In this document: positions 52,125-63,842 of the stretch, one piece after another
How the letters are laid out: each line of letters opens with the position of its first letter
Position numbering within the stretch: position 1 is the first letter of the stretch
DNA from: Effrenium voratum
Taxonomy: Eukaryota > Sar > Dinophyceae > Suessiales > Symbiodiniaceae
Reading direction: 5' to 3'
DNA: 64,000 bases
Assembly (NCBI GenBank): GCA_963377175.1
Contig: CAUJNA010000180.1
Span: 1,127,633-1,191,632 of the forward strand
Made by a program: the position numbers and the translations under genes
The notes under the pieces: model-generated
What the model was told of the DNA's origin: nothing
What the model saw: the letters and a program-made list of their open reading frames with translations, nothing else
Databases searched by the model: none

Positions 52125-52199
52125 AACCATGGGACGTCCAAGTAAAACCACGGCGTTGAGGGTCTCATCTTGAAACTTCCGCTTGGAATTGTGGGTTGG
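52125..52199 (-). CDS. Exon upstream of family A copy 3
   Basis: Acceptor TTTTGTCAG| then PTHNSKRKFQDETLNAVVLL and GRPM, to donor CCCATG|GTTTCC. In phase 0 with FHEFADIRF. Confidence 0.42.
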
Positions 52200-52799
52200 C
52201 TGACAAAACAAAGAAGAAATGCCATGCCACATGTCTCAAAGGGCGGAGGGAAAAAACAAAACGCGCTCTAACATTTTCTGAGATTTTCTGGGTCCTCGGC
52301 AAGCCCCTAAAGCTTGAGGATTGGACGGGTGGGCACTTGGCCGCATGGGGCCTCCCTGAAATTAGACATGCATGGCTGCATGGGTGGGAAAACATGCCAA
52401 CGCCTCTTTACCTACAGCGCCAGAACCAACAAAAGCGCCGCATAGCATCCTAGCTATGACCGCTTGAGCATGACCCCGGAGTCAAACGCAACTGCTAACG
52501 GCCCCCGGAAAAGGGGCGTTTTGCAAAGGCATCACAAAAGGAAAGCTAGGATTCCAAAGCGTATAAGCCCAGAAGGGCACGCTGATGTTTAGCCCAAAGC
52601 TTGCTGTTAACAATTCCCCGGTGGCCACCAAATGTCTCAAGCACAGTTCTCCATCACAGAAGGACATGATCTAGTTCCCACTGAAGCCCCGCCAAAGGTC
52701 TGTTGCCTCGTTCGCAAAAAAAAACACCACCAATGACCTGACCCTTCCATCCGCGGAACTGGTGAATATCGGCAATGGGGATGGATGACCCTTCCCACT

Positions 52800-52990
52800 C
52801 GCGGCCTCTCCAGAGCCAGAATCTTCAATTGCGTCTTGACGTGGAGATCCGTATTGATTGGACCTGAGTCGTGCTCCCCGATTTGGCATCTCGAAGGTGC
52901 CTTCTGAACAGCGCGATCTGGTATGAACTTCTCAAAGGAACATATGCTTCTCCCAGTGGGGGAAAAGCGCCAACAACATCTTGCGGGCCA
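52800..52990 (-). CDS. Probable exon(s) of unknown gene
   Basis: Two overlapping minus frames: GPQDVVGAFPPLGEAYVPLR at 52900-52990, and PINTDLHVKTQLKILALERP after CGACTCAG| at 52795-52865, ending GGAAGG|GTCATC. Not resolved further. Confidence 0.36.
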
Positions 52991-53087
52991 GCGCGGAAAC
53001 GTGTCACAAAACTGCAGCCGCTTTGCATTTTGTACATAAGTCTGCCATTTCTTGAGGGCTTGAAATGAAACCCAAAAGGAACACCAC

Positions 53088-53184
53088 CCATTTTGTTGGA
53101 GTGGATGAGCCAAGCAAAGGTTCCAGTGGCTCCCCACGTCATGATTGTTATGACGCCCCTCAAATCGCCGTGCCACCACAAGCT
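53088..53184 (-). CDS. Exon with transmembrane segment
   Basis: Acceptor ATAGCTTTAG| then SLWWHGDLRGVITIMTWGAT and GTFAWLIHSNKM, to donor ATGG|GTGGTG. A hydrophobic stretch is flanked by polar ends. Confidence 0.5.
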
Positions 53185-53984
53185 CTAAAGCTATGTACAT
53201 CGTAATTCCCGAAGCTAAGAGGAAAAGCCGATGTGAACAAAAATCGAGGCACAAGCAACCGACAGCCCTGGATCAACATGAAGATTGAAACAGGCGCCTG
53301 ATGAGCCGATGAGCCTCCAATAGGGTCACCGATGGTAGCACTGTCTCCCATCTACCAAGTGACGCCATGACATTCCGAATTCCAGTTTCCCAGCGAGATC
53401 TTGAAGAGAAGTGCCGTGTTGACAATCCCGAAGCCTTCATGTCGGAGAGTTGCTAGCCCTCTAAAGTCGTTCTGTGTAGTAAGAAGCTAAGCTCAGCTAA
53501 GTATGCTCCTTCTTTCTTGCTGTTCAGTTGATGGCGTGCTTGCGAAAAACGAGAGGCTGCTGTGCCCTGGCTTCCCCTCACGGTCGTTCCACTTGGGTCT
53601 TTGGTTCGTCTATTTGTCACCAAAGGTCCCGTGGCGCGCGAGTGCCCTGGTCCTGCATGGTTCGTGCTGCTCTCATAGCACCCAGGCCAACAACAGCAAC
53701 ATGCGGTCCCGAGGATCAAGGCCGATGCACTGGTTCTAACGCTGACTGAATAGAAAACTCGAGTGAAAAACATGTCACAACTGCGTCGCTGGTCGCCGAC
53801 TTCTTGTTCAAACGGACCCTTTGGCAAAAGACCATTTTTTCTGGGCAGAAAGATTTAATCACAGGGTTTCTAGAACCGCCCATACTGCAAAGGAAGGGCA
53901 ACCTGCAGAACGGTGCAATTTGCCGAGGAACTGCAAAGCAACATGCGGCACCCCGTTTGCTTTGCCACACATCTCGACATTTCT

Positions 53985-54075
53985 TGCTTCCCTGCTAAAA
54001 GTTTAACTTTTAGTGGTTTAATGGAAAACCCATTGGTTGGCAAAAAGTTAAAGTCCTGACATCCAAGCAAAATGC
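53985..54075 (-). repeat. Family B repeat, copy 3
   Basis: Minus strand TTTG|GTGCATTTTGCTTGGATGTC, GCCAACCAATGGGTTTTCC and AAAAGTTAAACTTTTAGCAG, nearly identical to 9114-9220. No flanking GAGGTGC duplication. Confidence 0.62.
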
Positions 54076-54511
54076 ACCAAAGATTTCCTCCGGTATAGCC
54101 CCAAAGCGGCTCAATTTCGGGCAAGCCTACGGCAAGCTGAGGCCAAGCAACGCCAGAAGAAGGGTGGCAGCAAATGACCTCTGTCAATCTCCTCGGCGTT
54201 GTTCGGATCGAGGAGCCTCAGCAAAACTGGGAATGTTGGGTCTGCTTTGATGTGGCCATGGGTCAAATCCCAAATCGTACCCCCAGTGAACATCCCAATC
54301 CAACCACTAAAATCCCATCTAAAATGGGTGGTGCAGCTACCCCAAAATGGGAGCCCATTGGCTTTGGCCCATAGCCATGTTACACCCCCCCTGAATTCTA
54401 ATTTAGTATTGCCAAGACTGCCTCTCAGATTCCCTGTACTTAATTCAGTATAGGTGCTGTTAGATTCCTACCCAAAAGTTGGACGTTAAAGCAACCTCCA
54501 AGACAGTCGCA

Positions 54512-55264
54512 TTAACGCGAATCAGGGCCTCTTTTTGGGTGAGACGGGTTGCCCTTACTTTTGTGTAAAGAAGTTATCTTAAATTTGATGGATTGAGGCC
54601 AGATCAAACATGATTTCCTACAGATTTCCCCAGATGTGTTCGCCAAGATGTGTTGCCCGTTGCGTTGGCGCCTTTGTTTTGCCCGTGTTTTGTTCCGGCA
54701 AGAGCACTGTCTATTCCAGGGAGCCCCAAACAGGCACGGGATCCCGAACTTGGAAAAGCTACTTTCTACGAAGAAAAACAAAAGCAAAAAAAACATCAAG
54801 CATGGCGAGTCTAACATTGGCACTCCAACGCATTTGTCCGAAGCCATGGTCCAATGGTTGAGAACAAAGGGGTCACGTTGAACCATTCTCAACACCCGAG
54901 TTGCTGTTGTCTGCAACTTGGGTGAGGCGGCTGGGAAGCCTTTGTGGCATGTCAGTCCCCAGTTGCCGATTGTCGTCAAGGAATTGTATATGCTGGCATT
55001 TCCCTCTCCTGGAATCAATGTGATAAAGGGCCCACTTGTAGGTAAAACATGATGTTCACCCCCAGAAAAAAGGAGGCAGGATCCATTCGCGCCGCTGCCC
55101 ATGAAGCCCATGAAAACGCCAAAACGAGGCAAACACATCGTCAAATGTGGTCTTTGCCACTGATTTAGCTCGCCTCTCTCAAGCCGACAGTTCTGATCAC
55201 AGGCCCATCTGGTCATCTTACAAAGCCACCCACGCAGAAGCTGATGAATTGCATGGCGTGCCAA
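54512..55264 (-). CDS. 250-codon minus-strand open frame, uncertain
   Basis: One of the longest non-repeat frames (GVFMGFMGSGANGSCLLFSG; TIGNWGLTCHKGFPAASPKL). Third positions are not GC-biased and it crosses AT-rich sequence. It may contain exons, but I cannot place them. Confidence 0.25.
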   Translation of the reverse strand: MARHAIHQLLRGWLCKMTRWACDQNCRLERGELNQWQRPHLTMCLPRFGVFMGFMGSGANGSCLLFSGGEHHVLPTSGPFITLIPGEGNASIYNSLTTIGNWGLTCHKGFPAASPKLQTTATRVLRMVQRDPFVLNHWTMASDKCVGVPMLDSPCLMFFLLLFFFVESSFSKFGIPCLFGAPWNRQCSCRNKTRAKQRRQRNGQHILANTSGEICRKSCLIWPQSIKFKITSLHKSKGNPSHPKRGPDSR

Positions 55265-56407
55265 AGCATGGCTTTAAGCAAACAATAGCTGGGGCTGTCC
55301 ACAGATCCCCTGCTCAAAGTTTAACTTTTAGTGGGTTAAATGGACACCGCCACTAAACCAACTAAAAAACCTAAAAACCTAAGCGGGTGGCTGGGAACCA
55401 CCAAGTCAAACATGGCTTAAACAACGGGGCGTGAGCATGCTTGAACAAATGGGATATTAATAGCAACTGGTAAACTTTAAGGAATGTTTTCCCATATCGT
55501 GCAGCGGCGTGGAAGTGGTAGCGTTGTCAGATTGAGTCGACATTCGACCATGGCCCGCCCATCAGAGCGCTGAGGGGCGTAGAGTGGATGTGGATGTTGA
55601 AGTGGCCTGCTTCGCCTGCGTTGACCTTGCATTGTCAGCACCCAGCTGCGGTGTGGCCCTCGTAGAAACAACGAGCACCCTTGCCGAGGGTGACCAATTC
55701 TTGTGGGGAAACCAACCTACCAAAAAGGGGGAACTTGAGTGGGTGCCGCTGAACAAGTGAGATCATCCTGCACGGGAATTACTTCAAAGGGGCCCCAATT
55801 CGCGCCGTGTTTTCACCGACGACAAGTATGCCAACACAGGTTCACAGGTTCATGACAGGTCCCGTGTTTTCAATTCACAGGCCTCGAACTGGCGATTTCG
55901 CGTGCGAACAATTTCTTGATGAGTGGAAAACACCAAAACAATGTCATGTGAAAGATCCAACTCAGTGTCCCACAGCAGCCAAGGTGGCCCAAACAAAAAC
56001 CTTCATCTGACTTTTCCGCAAGACAACTTGATGACGTGCGGATGGCAGGGCGCAGGGCACACAGGTGTCCAGCACCTTGAGTAAGATTCAGATCCTATGG
56101 GCTGGGAAGTGAATGCCCACTGATCGCTGGGAGTCACCCGGGTGAGAACGAGGCTCTGACATGGCTGCGGCTGTTTGCTTTTTGGAGGGTACCCGTTTCG
56201 CCTGAATGTACCGGGAAATCAACAGGATCCAGAGTGATTTTTGTTTGCCTCTGAATTTCCCAGCCGAAAGGAGCCAGAGGGTAGCTCAAGGAGAACTCAG
56301 GGAAATGGAGGTAAAGATGTTCCCCCCCTTCTTGGAGCCCCCTTTTTTTTCCGAATGCTTCAACTCAAAGCCAGCGAGCCACCTACCCCACCCCTCAATT
56401 TTCCCGC

Positions 56408-56570
56408 AGCCCCGCTGTGGCGCCACGGCGCCAGGGTGGTGGGGGAGATCTGATCGAAGGCCAGGTCCAGCACGGCCAGGTCCATGGGCTGCAGCTCGAA
56501 GTTGTGGAAAGGCTTCCGCGTCAAATCCTGCCGCAGGGTCCGTCGGCCGGACGCGCCGGACGTTAGACAG
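56408..56570 (-). CDS. Exon, very high third-position GC
   Basis: Minus-strand frame LRQDLTRKPFHNFELQPMDL, then AVLDLAFDQISPTTLAPWRH and SGAA. Virtually every third position is G or C. Possible GA donor after GCTGCGG|. Unknown family. Confidence 0.57.
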
Positions 56571-56654
56571 GGGTGGCGCCAAAACCACCGGGCACCGCTT
56601 GCTTCCAAAGGGAAGTGCTGAAAGGTTTCGGGGGTGGCACCTCTTAAGGGAACT

Positions 56655-56760
56655 AACTCCTGGCGGCCCAAAGCAAGCCTCTTAGCACCGAACGAGGGCG
56701 TCTGGAGGTCTGCCGAAAACGCGGCGTAGATCTCAGACTTGAGAAGAGCGCGTTTTGCAA
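56655..56760 (-). CDS. Exon in same frame as 56408-56570
   Basis: RALLKSEIYAAFSADLQTPS then FGAKRLALGRQELV, GC-rich third positions. It may be joined to the next exon by removing a short lower-GC piece between 56570 and 56655, or the whole may be one exon. Confidence 0.47.
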
Positions 56761-57087
56761 CGCAGCCCCCCGAACATCTGCGAGAAATTTGCCCCCCGGC
56801 CAAGATGAAAACACATATATCATATTACGGATACGGCAGTTATCATATTCCCGTTAATCGACAAACAGATATCGAGCGGAAAGCGTTTCTCGAAATGGAC
56901 CTCCCCTATAGTCGGCAATGGGAAAAGCCTTTGCATGAAGTGAGATCCCTTCTCCGAATCTCGGGACCGATGGGAAGTTGCGTCTTCCAGTGTCCTTCAA
57001 GCGTAGAGCTAAGCCTTGGGTCAAGTTTTTGTGGCCCAAACAAGTGGCACAATCAGGTGGATGTGGTTTCACCTACCCCGCCCACTT

Positions 57088-57291
57088 TTAATAGGATTTC
57101 ATCCATCCCAGGTGCGTTTCGTGGATTCTGCGCGTCAGTCGCTCCGGAACCTCGTCATTCCCCCCCGCCTCATCCACGAAGGGATCGAAGCCGAAGAACT
57201 GGACGGTCTTGGAGTCGGGGTCGGTGGGGTCGATGGGCTCCCCCCACACGAAGGACTTCCTCGGGAAAGCACTCAGCTTCCCCTCGGGTTG
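57088..57291 (-). CDS. Terminal exon, strongest uncharacterised exon
   Basis: 204 bp from acceptor GTAAGATTTTGAG| to a TAA at 57090-57088, 67 codons in phase 0. It reads QPEGKLSAFPRKSFVWGEPI, then DPTDPDSKTVQFFGFDPFVD and EAGGNDEVPERLTRRIHETH, ending LGWMKSY. Third positions are nearly all G/C; acidic, proline- and aromatic-rich. It lacks an internal Met start. No family recognised. Confidence 0.65.
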   Translation of the reverse strand, partial: QPEGKLSAFPRKSFVWGEPIDPTDPDSKTVQFFGFDPFVDEAGGNDEVPERLTRRIHETHLGWMKSY

Positions 57292-57419
57292 CTCAAAATC
57301 TTACCCCTTAGAACTCCAAGCCCTGGGGAAGTTAATCTTTTACAGCCATATAGCCCATGTTACCCAAAAAGTTGAAAAGTTGTGTTTTTTTTAAGAGGTA
57401 AGAAATGCTGGGGGACATC

Positions 57420-58004
57420 CAAAATGGCACATGAGGGCGCACTAGCTGTGATGGGTTCTCGTGAATGGATCAGCCACGACTGGCGCGTTGTCTGGCGAAA
57501 GCGCCACAAGAATGAGAGGACGAAGTTGGCAGTGGCTGCTCATGCCGCATCCAGGACTTGCCTTATTTAAGCACAAGTATCCGGTTTCCAAAGCAACACA
57601 GCTTCTTGAACGCCAGACAGGTTGGTCCTTCCCTGGAAGTTTGGGCTAGGATCCACGTGACTGATATTGCCTTGATTCATTTGTGGGTGTGTCTCTGTTT
57701 CTGTTGCATGTTTGGGTGGGGAGTTGGGGGGGCGCGGGCTCCCTCTTGCCAAAACATGACCTTGCCTGTTTTATTTGAGGGAAAAGGAGCTTTGCAGACG
57801 TTGCGACCTGCCAGGCCGCTATCCTGCCGTGCGCGCGCTGTCATTGCCAACCCCGCGCGCACCCTGGTCAAAGCCATGCAAAAGACCGAGCTGGCAGCTG
57901 CTGCTCAACGAAATGGGCAACAGCTTGCTTATTGGAAAGCTAGAAAAGGATTCCAACAGCAGCTGTTGATCCAGAAGTTGGCTCAGCCACCGTTGCAGCA
58001 GTAG
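57420..58004. other. Coding-like region, strand unresolved
   Basis: At 57425-57560 the plus strand reads AHEGALAVMGSREWISHDWR and the minus strand AATANFVLSFLWRFRQTTRQ. At 57840-58004 the plus strand reads KAMQKTELAAAAQRNGQQLA and ends at a TAG; the minus strand is Leu/Ser-rich. GC-rich third positions occur on both. The plus-strand helix is attractive, but neighbours are on the minus strand. Confidence 0.35.
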
Positions 58005-58079
58005 TAAAGTCACGTCCGCGTAGATTTGACATCCCCATTTTTTGCCCGGACGTTTCAGGCAAGGGAGGGTGTGGCTGTA

Positions 58080-58200
58080 GACCCTGTGGCCTCCATTGAG
58101 AAACCCAATTGCGATAGATACCCAACACTTGGCTTATTCCCACTGCAAACAAGGCTGACCGAACAATTGTTCTGAAAACACTAGCAGGTTCCCGGTTGAA
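58080..58200 (-). CDS. Possible exon of unknown gene
   Basis: Minus-strand frame REPASVFRTIVRSALFAVGI then SQVLGIYRNWVSQWRPQGL. The plus strand is open over part of it. Confidence 0.33.
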
Positions 58201-58521
58201 TGTGTCACGCTGCGCGAAGGATTCTGCTTTGGCGTACGGCCTATTCACAAGCACTGGATTCATGCACCAGGAAGGTGTGTAGATGTATGTTGAGTGATTT
58301 GTGCAGCTTAATGCATGTGCAAGAATATGCTCTTGTTGCGCCGCCTTGGATCCTGCAGGCTACCAGAGACGATACCAGGCAACCCTTTCTTTGCTGACGG
58401 CCTCTGAACACGGTCTGTCTGAGCCGCGCCCAAGGCACATGCTCACATTCAAACACGTGACAATGCAGGTAAGTCTAGCACAAGCACAATAGGTGGTACC
58501 TGATCTCTGTCTCTGTGTCTG

Positions 58522-58554
<33 letters not shown>

Positions 58555-58734
58555 AGTAGCTACTCTCTGTGAAGTAGTGAAAATGCGACTGTGCGCGTTT
58601 GCAAGGCTCATCGGCGCGTCGTAAAAAAACCAAGCCGAGTGTCTTGTAGGTTTTGTCCGAAGCATACAGCTCCAGGGGCTCGCTGATGCCACACAGGACT
58701 TCTGATTCCTGGCACCTGGCTCAAGCGATCCGTG

Positions 58735-58857
58735 TGGCCGTGGGAAGCCGGGTTGACGCACGAGCTTCATCCAGTACTTGAGCAACTTGTGCATGTTCGA
58801 CACTGGCGTGCACATTGCATCTTGTGCTGCACTACGCTTTAATCTCGATACCTGCAC
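58735..58857 (-). CDS. Probable exon of unknown gene
   Basis: Minus-strand frame SAAQDAMCTPVSNMHKLLKY then WMKLVRQPGFPRPHGSLEPG. Boundaries are approximate. Confidence 0.4.
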
Positions 58858-58927
58858 CTTGTTAATGTATAGTGTAAAGTATTAAATGGCTGCCGCATCC
58901 TGCAAGCATGTATGATTTTATTTTTTT

Positions 58928-58980
58928 TGCGTGTGTGAGTGTGTGCATGGGTGCGTGTGCGTGTGCGTGTGCGTGTGCGT

Positions 58981-59011
<31 letters not shown>

Positions 59012-59570
59012 GGTGCGTGCGAGCGCGAGCGTGCGAGTGCGAGTGCGAGCGCGAGTGCGAGTGCGAGTGCGAGTGCGCGTGCGCGTGGGCGTGGGCGTGT
59101 GCGTGTGCGTGTGCGTGTGCGTGTGCGTCTGCGTGTGCGTCTGCGTCTGCGTCTGCGTGTGCGTCTGCGTGTGTGTCTGTGTGTGTGTGTATGTCTGTGT
59201 CTGTGTCTGTGTCTGTGTCTGTGTCTGTGTCTGGGTGGGTGCGTGCGTGTGCGTGAGTGTGCGTGCGTGTGCGTGTGCGTGCGTGCGTGCGTTAGTGCGT
59301 GCGTGCGTGCGTGCGTGGGCACGTGCATGTGCCTGAGTGTGCGTGTGTGTGTGTGTGTTCAAACGTGCGTTCGTCCATGCGTGGGTGTGTGTGCTTGTGC
59401 GTGCGCGTGTGCCTCTGCGTGTACGTGTGCGGGTGGGTGTGTGGCCTAGGGGTGTGTGTGTGTGTGTGTGCTTGTTTGCGTGTGTGTGTGTGTGTGTGTT
59501 ACTATGTCTGCGTCTGTCTGTGTGTTTGTCTTTGCGCGCGCGTGTGTGTGTGGGCGTGCCATGATCCTAA
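58928..59570 (+). repeat. GT/GC dinucleotide-rich simple sequence
   Basis: About 640 bp of GTGT, GTGC, GCGA, GTCT and GCGTGC units in successive homogeneous blocks. Long open frames on both strands here are repeat artefacts. Confidence 0.97.
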
Positions 59571-59579
59571 AAGTGATGA

Positions 59580-60980
59580 GCAATTGCTTCGCCAAGACAA
59601 GTCGCAAAGCTCACGAAGAGCCTCCAAAGCATAGGTGATTGCTTGAAAATTAGATTGTGTGTGCAAATGATTACACAACTGATGCAGTACCATCTATTTT
59701 AAGACAAAGTGTCAGAACGGGAAACCCGAATGCTCAGAACAACCAGCCCCTTGCCAACGAGGCACACGTAGTCCTCCGGGAACTCTGTGTTGCAGGGCCG
59801 AGGTGGATAGCCTGTCACGTACATGGACACGCATTGGTTGTTTTTTCCGCCCCATCAACCCCGAATTCAACTCTTGGACCAAACATGTGTCAACTATGCC
59901 AGGGCAGCGATCTTGTGGAGCCTGCCAGAAGTTTGCGAGTTGGGAGAAACAACTCGCGCGGACAGACACAGGACACTCAGAGATCGTCACTGCGGCACGT
60001 GTTTGCTGCCAAGGGATGCCAAGTGTATTGCTTCATGCACCCAGAATGCACCCCCTGCAGAAGGCCACCTGTGTCGATTTCCAATGGCTTGGGCACTCAA
60101 GAAAATCCATGCGTGGCTGTCATGCAGAAGAAGCCTTGCTGGCGTCCGAAGCAGTATCCTTTCAACATCGTGTTAACTCATGTGACTGTTCCAGAGTCCA
60201 ACAGATTTGTTGACTGTACCCTTCAAACCAACCTTTTTTGAAAGAGTCCTTAGAGAAGGAAATGCGCCTGCATTCAAAGCGTGGGGAGGTCATTGAGCCT
60301 ACATATTCTTGACGCTTTGCCCAGGCGCTGAAAGAGTTCAATCCTTTTGGAAGTGCGCTTGCGTCCGGAAAAAGCTGCTGCACGTAGTAGAACCCAGGGC
60401 GACACGTGGGTACTTTCCAATAGTGGCAAAACCTACGGAGTCGCAAAGGGCGCCTCCTTGCGTTGCTTCGTAGAGGGTTCTGTACCAGGGACCAGAGCTG
60501 GTTTAAGGGAAAACCAGGGACACCACTGGCTCCCCCGTTAAGAACACAACAAACAACACCTGTCACTGTGCGCAATGTGGATTGACAAAGGAGCCTCCCA
60601 GGTTGGGTTGGGATAATTGAGCATGGCAGCGTCTTGCCTGTGAATCACGCCTCCGCACTTTCGCTTGTATCCACTGAGTTACACTCCTGCAGATAAACAT
60701 GAAACCCCAAAAACCGCCATTTTGAATGGAATCTCCTTTGGGGAACCCCCTCTGGATTCCATGGTGAGTAGTTACTTGACTAAACTTTGCTTCTCAAAGG
60801 CCATGTCAAGGGACTTTGCGGTGTTAGAGAAATCTTCGATTTGGAGATCTGAAGGCTGCAAACCCAAATGCACTGTATGATCCAATGTGCGCAACCCCTC
60901 ACTGGCCTCTGGCTAGATCAAACAGATAAGACTTGGCTTTTCTTGCGGCATGCTCGCATCTTCGCGGCATCCAAGTCCGT
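59580..60980. other. Anonymous; one doubtful minus exon
   Basis: At 60285-60430 the minus strand reads RPGFYYVQQLFPDASALPKG then LNSFSAWAKRQEYV, with a competing frame. Overlapping plus frames at 59657-60241 are uninformative. Confidence 0.35.
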
Positions 60981-60996
60981 CGTGCCTCTCACTGGC

Positions 60997-61074
60997 CTCA
61001 CTATCTTGCCATGATCAAAGTCACCCCCGTTCAGTGGGTTGAAACAACCGACTCCATTTTCTGACTTTGACAAC
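60997..61074 (-). mobile_element. Introner-like element, family D copy 1
   Basis: A 78-bp unit, minus strand CCGGGG|GTTGTCAAAGTCAG ... GTGAC TTTGATCATGG...GTGAG|GCC. It shares ATGATCAAAGTCACCCC and TTTTCTGACTTTGA with copy 2. One upstream frame (LRLGSFCLVPFPG) joins in phase to ASERHDGLGCREDASMPQEK. Confidence 0.52.
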
Positions 61075-61434
61075 CCCCGGAAACGGAACCAAACAAAATG
61101 AGCCCAGTCTCAGCAAGAAAATTATCCTGCGACATTCGTACACTGCCAAGGGGCATTTGTAGATATTCCTGAGGTAGCGGGTCTTGTTTAGCTGGGACCC
61201 CATCGGGTTGCAAGCTTCGGGGGTGAAGGGGAAGGGTAACCTCTCACGACTTTTGAACATTCCCCATGCGAGAGCCTTCCCCCGATGAGAGGCTTCTGCT
61301 CCAATCGCCGGATACTGAAACATCGCGCCCCACAGGGACTCCACTTTCATGTTCAGGGAACGAAGAAGGGCTAAAACCGCACCTAGCCACCTAGCCACAT
61401 GCCCGACAACCGACACATCAAAGCGCGTAGCCAT
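61075..61434 (-). CDS. Long open frame upstream of family D copy 1
   Basis: From an ATG at 61434 the minus strand is open for 120 codons to the element: MATRFDVSVVGHVARWLGAV, then LALLRSLNMKVESLWGAMFQ and LNKTRYLRNIYKCPLAVYEC. Over the last 60 codons another frame (PAKQDPLPQEYLQMPLGSVR, MSQDNFLAETGLILFGSVSG) looks at least as good, so two exons are possible. Confidence 0.43.
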
Positions 61435-61962
61435 CCGGGGGCATTGAAATCAGTTCCAACATCATGCAGCCAGCAAAACTTCTTTTTTTTGTGAAACTGC
61501 CCCTCAGCATAGTTCACTTCATGTGTTCATGGCCGTTTGAGGGTGAACATGCCCACATTCCAATGGCCTGGCCTTGACAAGGAAACGCCAGCCTACAGAT
61601 CTTTAACTGAATCCTTTAGGCTGGCGTCGGCTGTGGGACTTCTCATCGGAGCACTGTAGGCAACCATGGATGAATCGAGTTACACTTTTGCACTGTGCAG
61701 ATAACGATTTCCTATGTTCAGGCATCACTGAAAGATGTTTTGTGGTTCCCATTGATCACCAGGCATTTCAGCTGTCGGACACACATTCATATATATCCGC
61801 CGACATTGCTCGGCGTGTCGGATACTTACTAGAGGATAGAGGATAACCCCCCCCCCTAACCCCCCCCCGCCCGACGTCTATTACGTAGGTTTTTGGGGGG
61901 GGGGGGTCCCCCACGTACCGCGCGGCAATTTGATGACGTTCCACTAAACGTAGTCTTCGGGG

Positions 61963-62016
61963 AGCCGGTGTCGCAAAACAGGGGTCCCAGGCTCGATTCC
62001 CCCTGCCGGCTTTTTT
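61963..62016 (+). ncRNA. Hairpin with B-box and T-run, Pol III-like
   Basis: AGCCGG...CCGGCT and CAGGGG...CCCCTG form a two-part stem; the loop contains GGCTCGATTCC, close to the tRNA B box, and TTTTTT follows directly. It looks like the 3' half of a tRNA or a tRNA-derived element. No 5' half with an A box was found. Confidence 0.35.
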
Positions 62017-62124
62017 GCTGGCTTGGGCTTCCTGCATCCTTTTGCCGAAAATCTGGAAAAACTCAATGTTTTTGGACGTCCTCTTTGCGAAAACGCTGGA
62101 AAAACCGTGTTTTTTGCGGGAAAT

Positions 62125-62350
62125 ACATGCATACATACATACATACATACATACATACACATACATACATACATACATACATACATACATACATACATAC
62201 ATACATACATACATACACATACACATACATACATACATACATACATACATACATACATACATACATACATACATACATACATACATACATACATACATAC
62301 ATACATACATACATACATACATACATACATACATACATACATACATACAT
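62125..62350 (+). repeat. (CATA)n array, first block
   Basis: ATAC/CATA tetranucleotide repeats with two CACATA interruptions. Confidence 0.97.
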
Positions 62351-62430
62351 TACATACATACATACATACATTACATACATACATTACATTACATTACATT
62401 ACACATTACATTACATTACATTACATTACA

Positions 62431-62435
<5 letters not shown>
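62350..62435 (+). repeat. (ATTAC)n block
   Basis: ATTAC pentanucleotides mixed with CATA, between two CATA blocks. Confidence 0.95.
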
Positions 62436-62461
<26 letters not shown>

Positions 62462-63622
62462 CATACATACATACATACATACATACATACATACATACAT
62501 ACATACATACATACATACATACATACATACATACATACATACATACATACATACATACATACATACATACATACATACATACATACATACATACATACAT
62601 ACATACATACATACATACATACATACATACATACATACATACATACATACATACATACATACATACACATACATACATACATACATACATACATACATAC
62701 ATACATACATACATACATACATACATACATACATACATACATACATACATACATACATACATACATACATACATACATACATACATACATACATACATAC
62801 ATACATACATACATACATACATACATACATACATACATACATACATACATACATACATACATACATACATACATACATACATACATACATACATACATAC
62901 ATACATACATGTACATACACATACATACATACATACATACATACATACATACATACATACATACATACATACATACATACATACATACATACATACATAC
63001 ATACATACATACATACATACATACATACATACATACATACATACATACATACATACATACATACATACATACATACATACATACATACATACATACATAC
63101 ATACATACATACATACATACATACATACATACATACATACATACATACATACATACATACATACATACATACATACATACATACATACATACATACATAC
63201 ATACATACATACATACATACATACATACATACATACATACATACATACATACATACATACATACATACATACATACATACATACATACATACATACATAC
63301 ATACATACATACATACATACATACATACATACATACATACATACATACATACATACATACATACATACATACATACATACATACATACATACATACATAC
63401 ATACATACATACATACATACATACATACATACATACATACATACATACATACATACATACATACATACATACATACATACATACATACATACATACATAC
63501 ATACATACATACATACATACATACATACATACATACATACATACATACATACATACATACATACATACATACATACATACATACATACATACATACATAC
63601 ATACATACATACATACATACAT
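62435..63622 (+). repeat. (CATA)n array, main block
   Basis: About 297 near-perfect tetranucleotides, interrupted only near 62665 and 62910. All three frames are open, producing MYVC or TYIH-like artefact proteins. Confidence 0.98.
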
Positions 63623-63811
63623 TACATTACATTACATTACATTACATTACATTACATTACATTACATTACATTACATTACATTACATTACATTACATTAC
63701 ATTACATTACATTACATTACATTACATACATTACATACATTACATACATACATACATACATACATTACATTATACATTACATTACATTACATTACATTAC
63801 ATTACATTACA

Positions 63812-63842
<31 letters not shown>

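Noticed and set aside
58862..59638. Frames of 100-170 codons rich in Cys/Val or Thr/His
   Set aside because: Products of GT/GC dinucleotide repeats on both strands.
62421..63622. Overlapping minus-strand open frames of nearly 400 codons (MYVC repeats)
   Set aside because: They are translations of a CATA tetranucleotide repeat, open in every frame; no gene.
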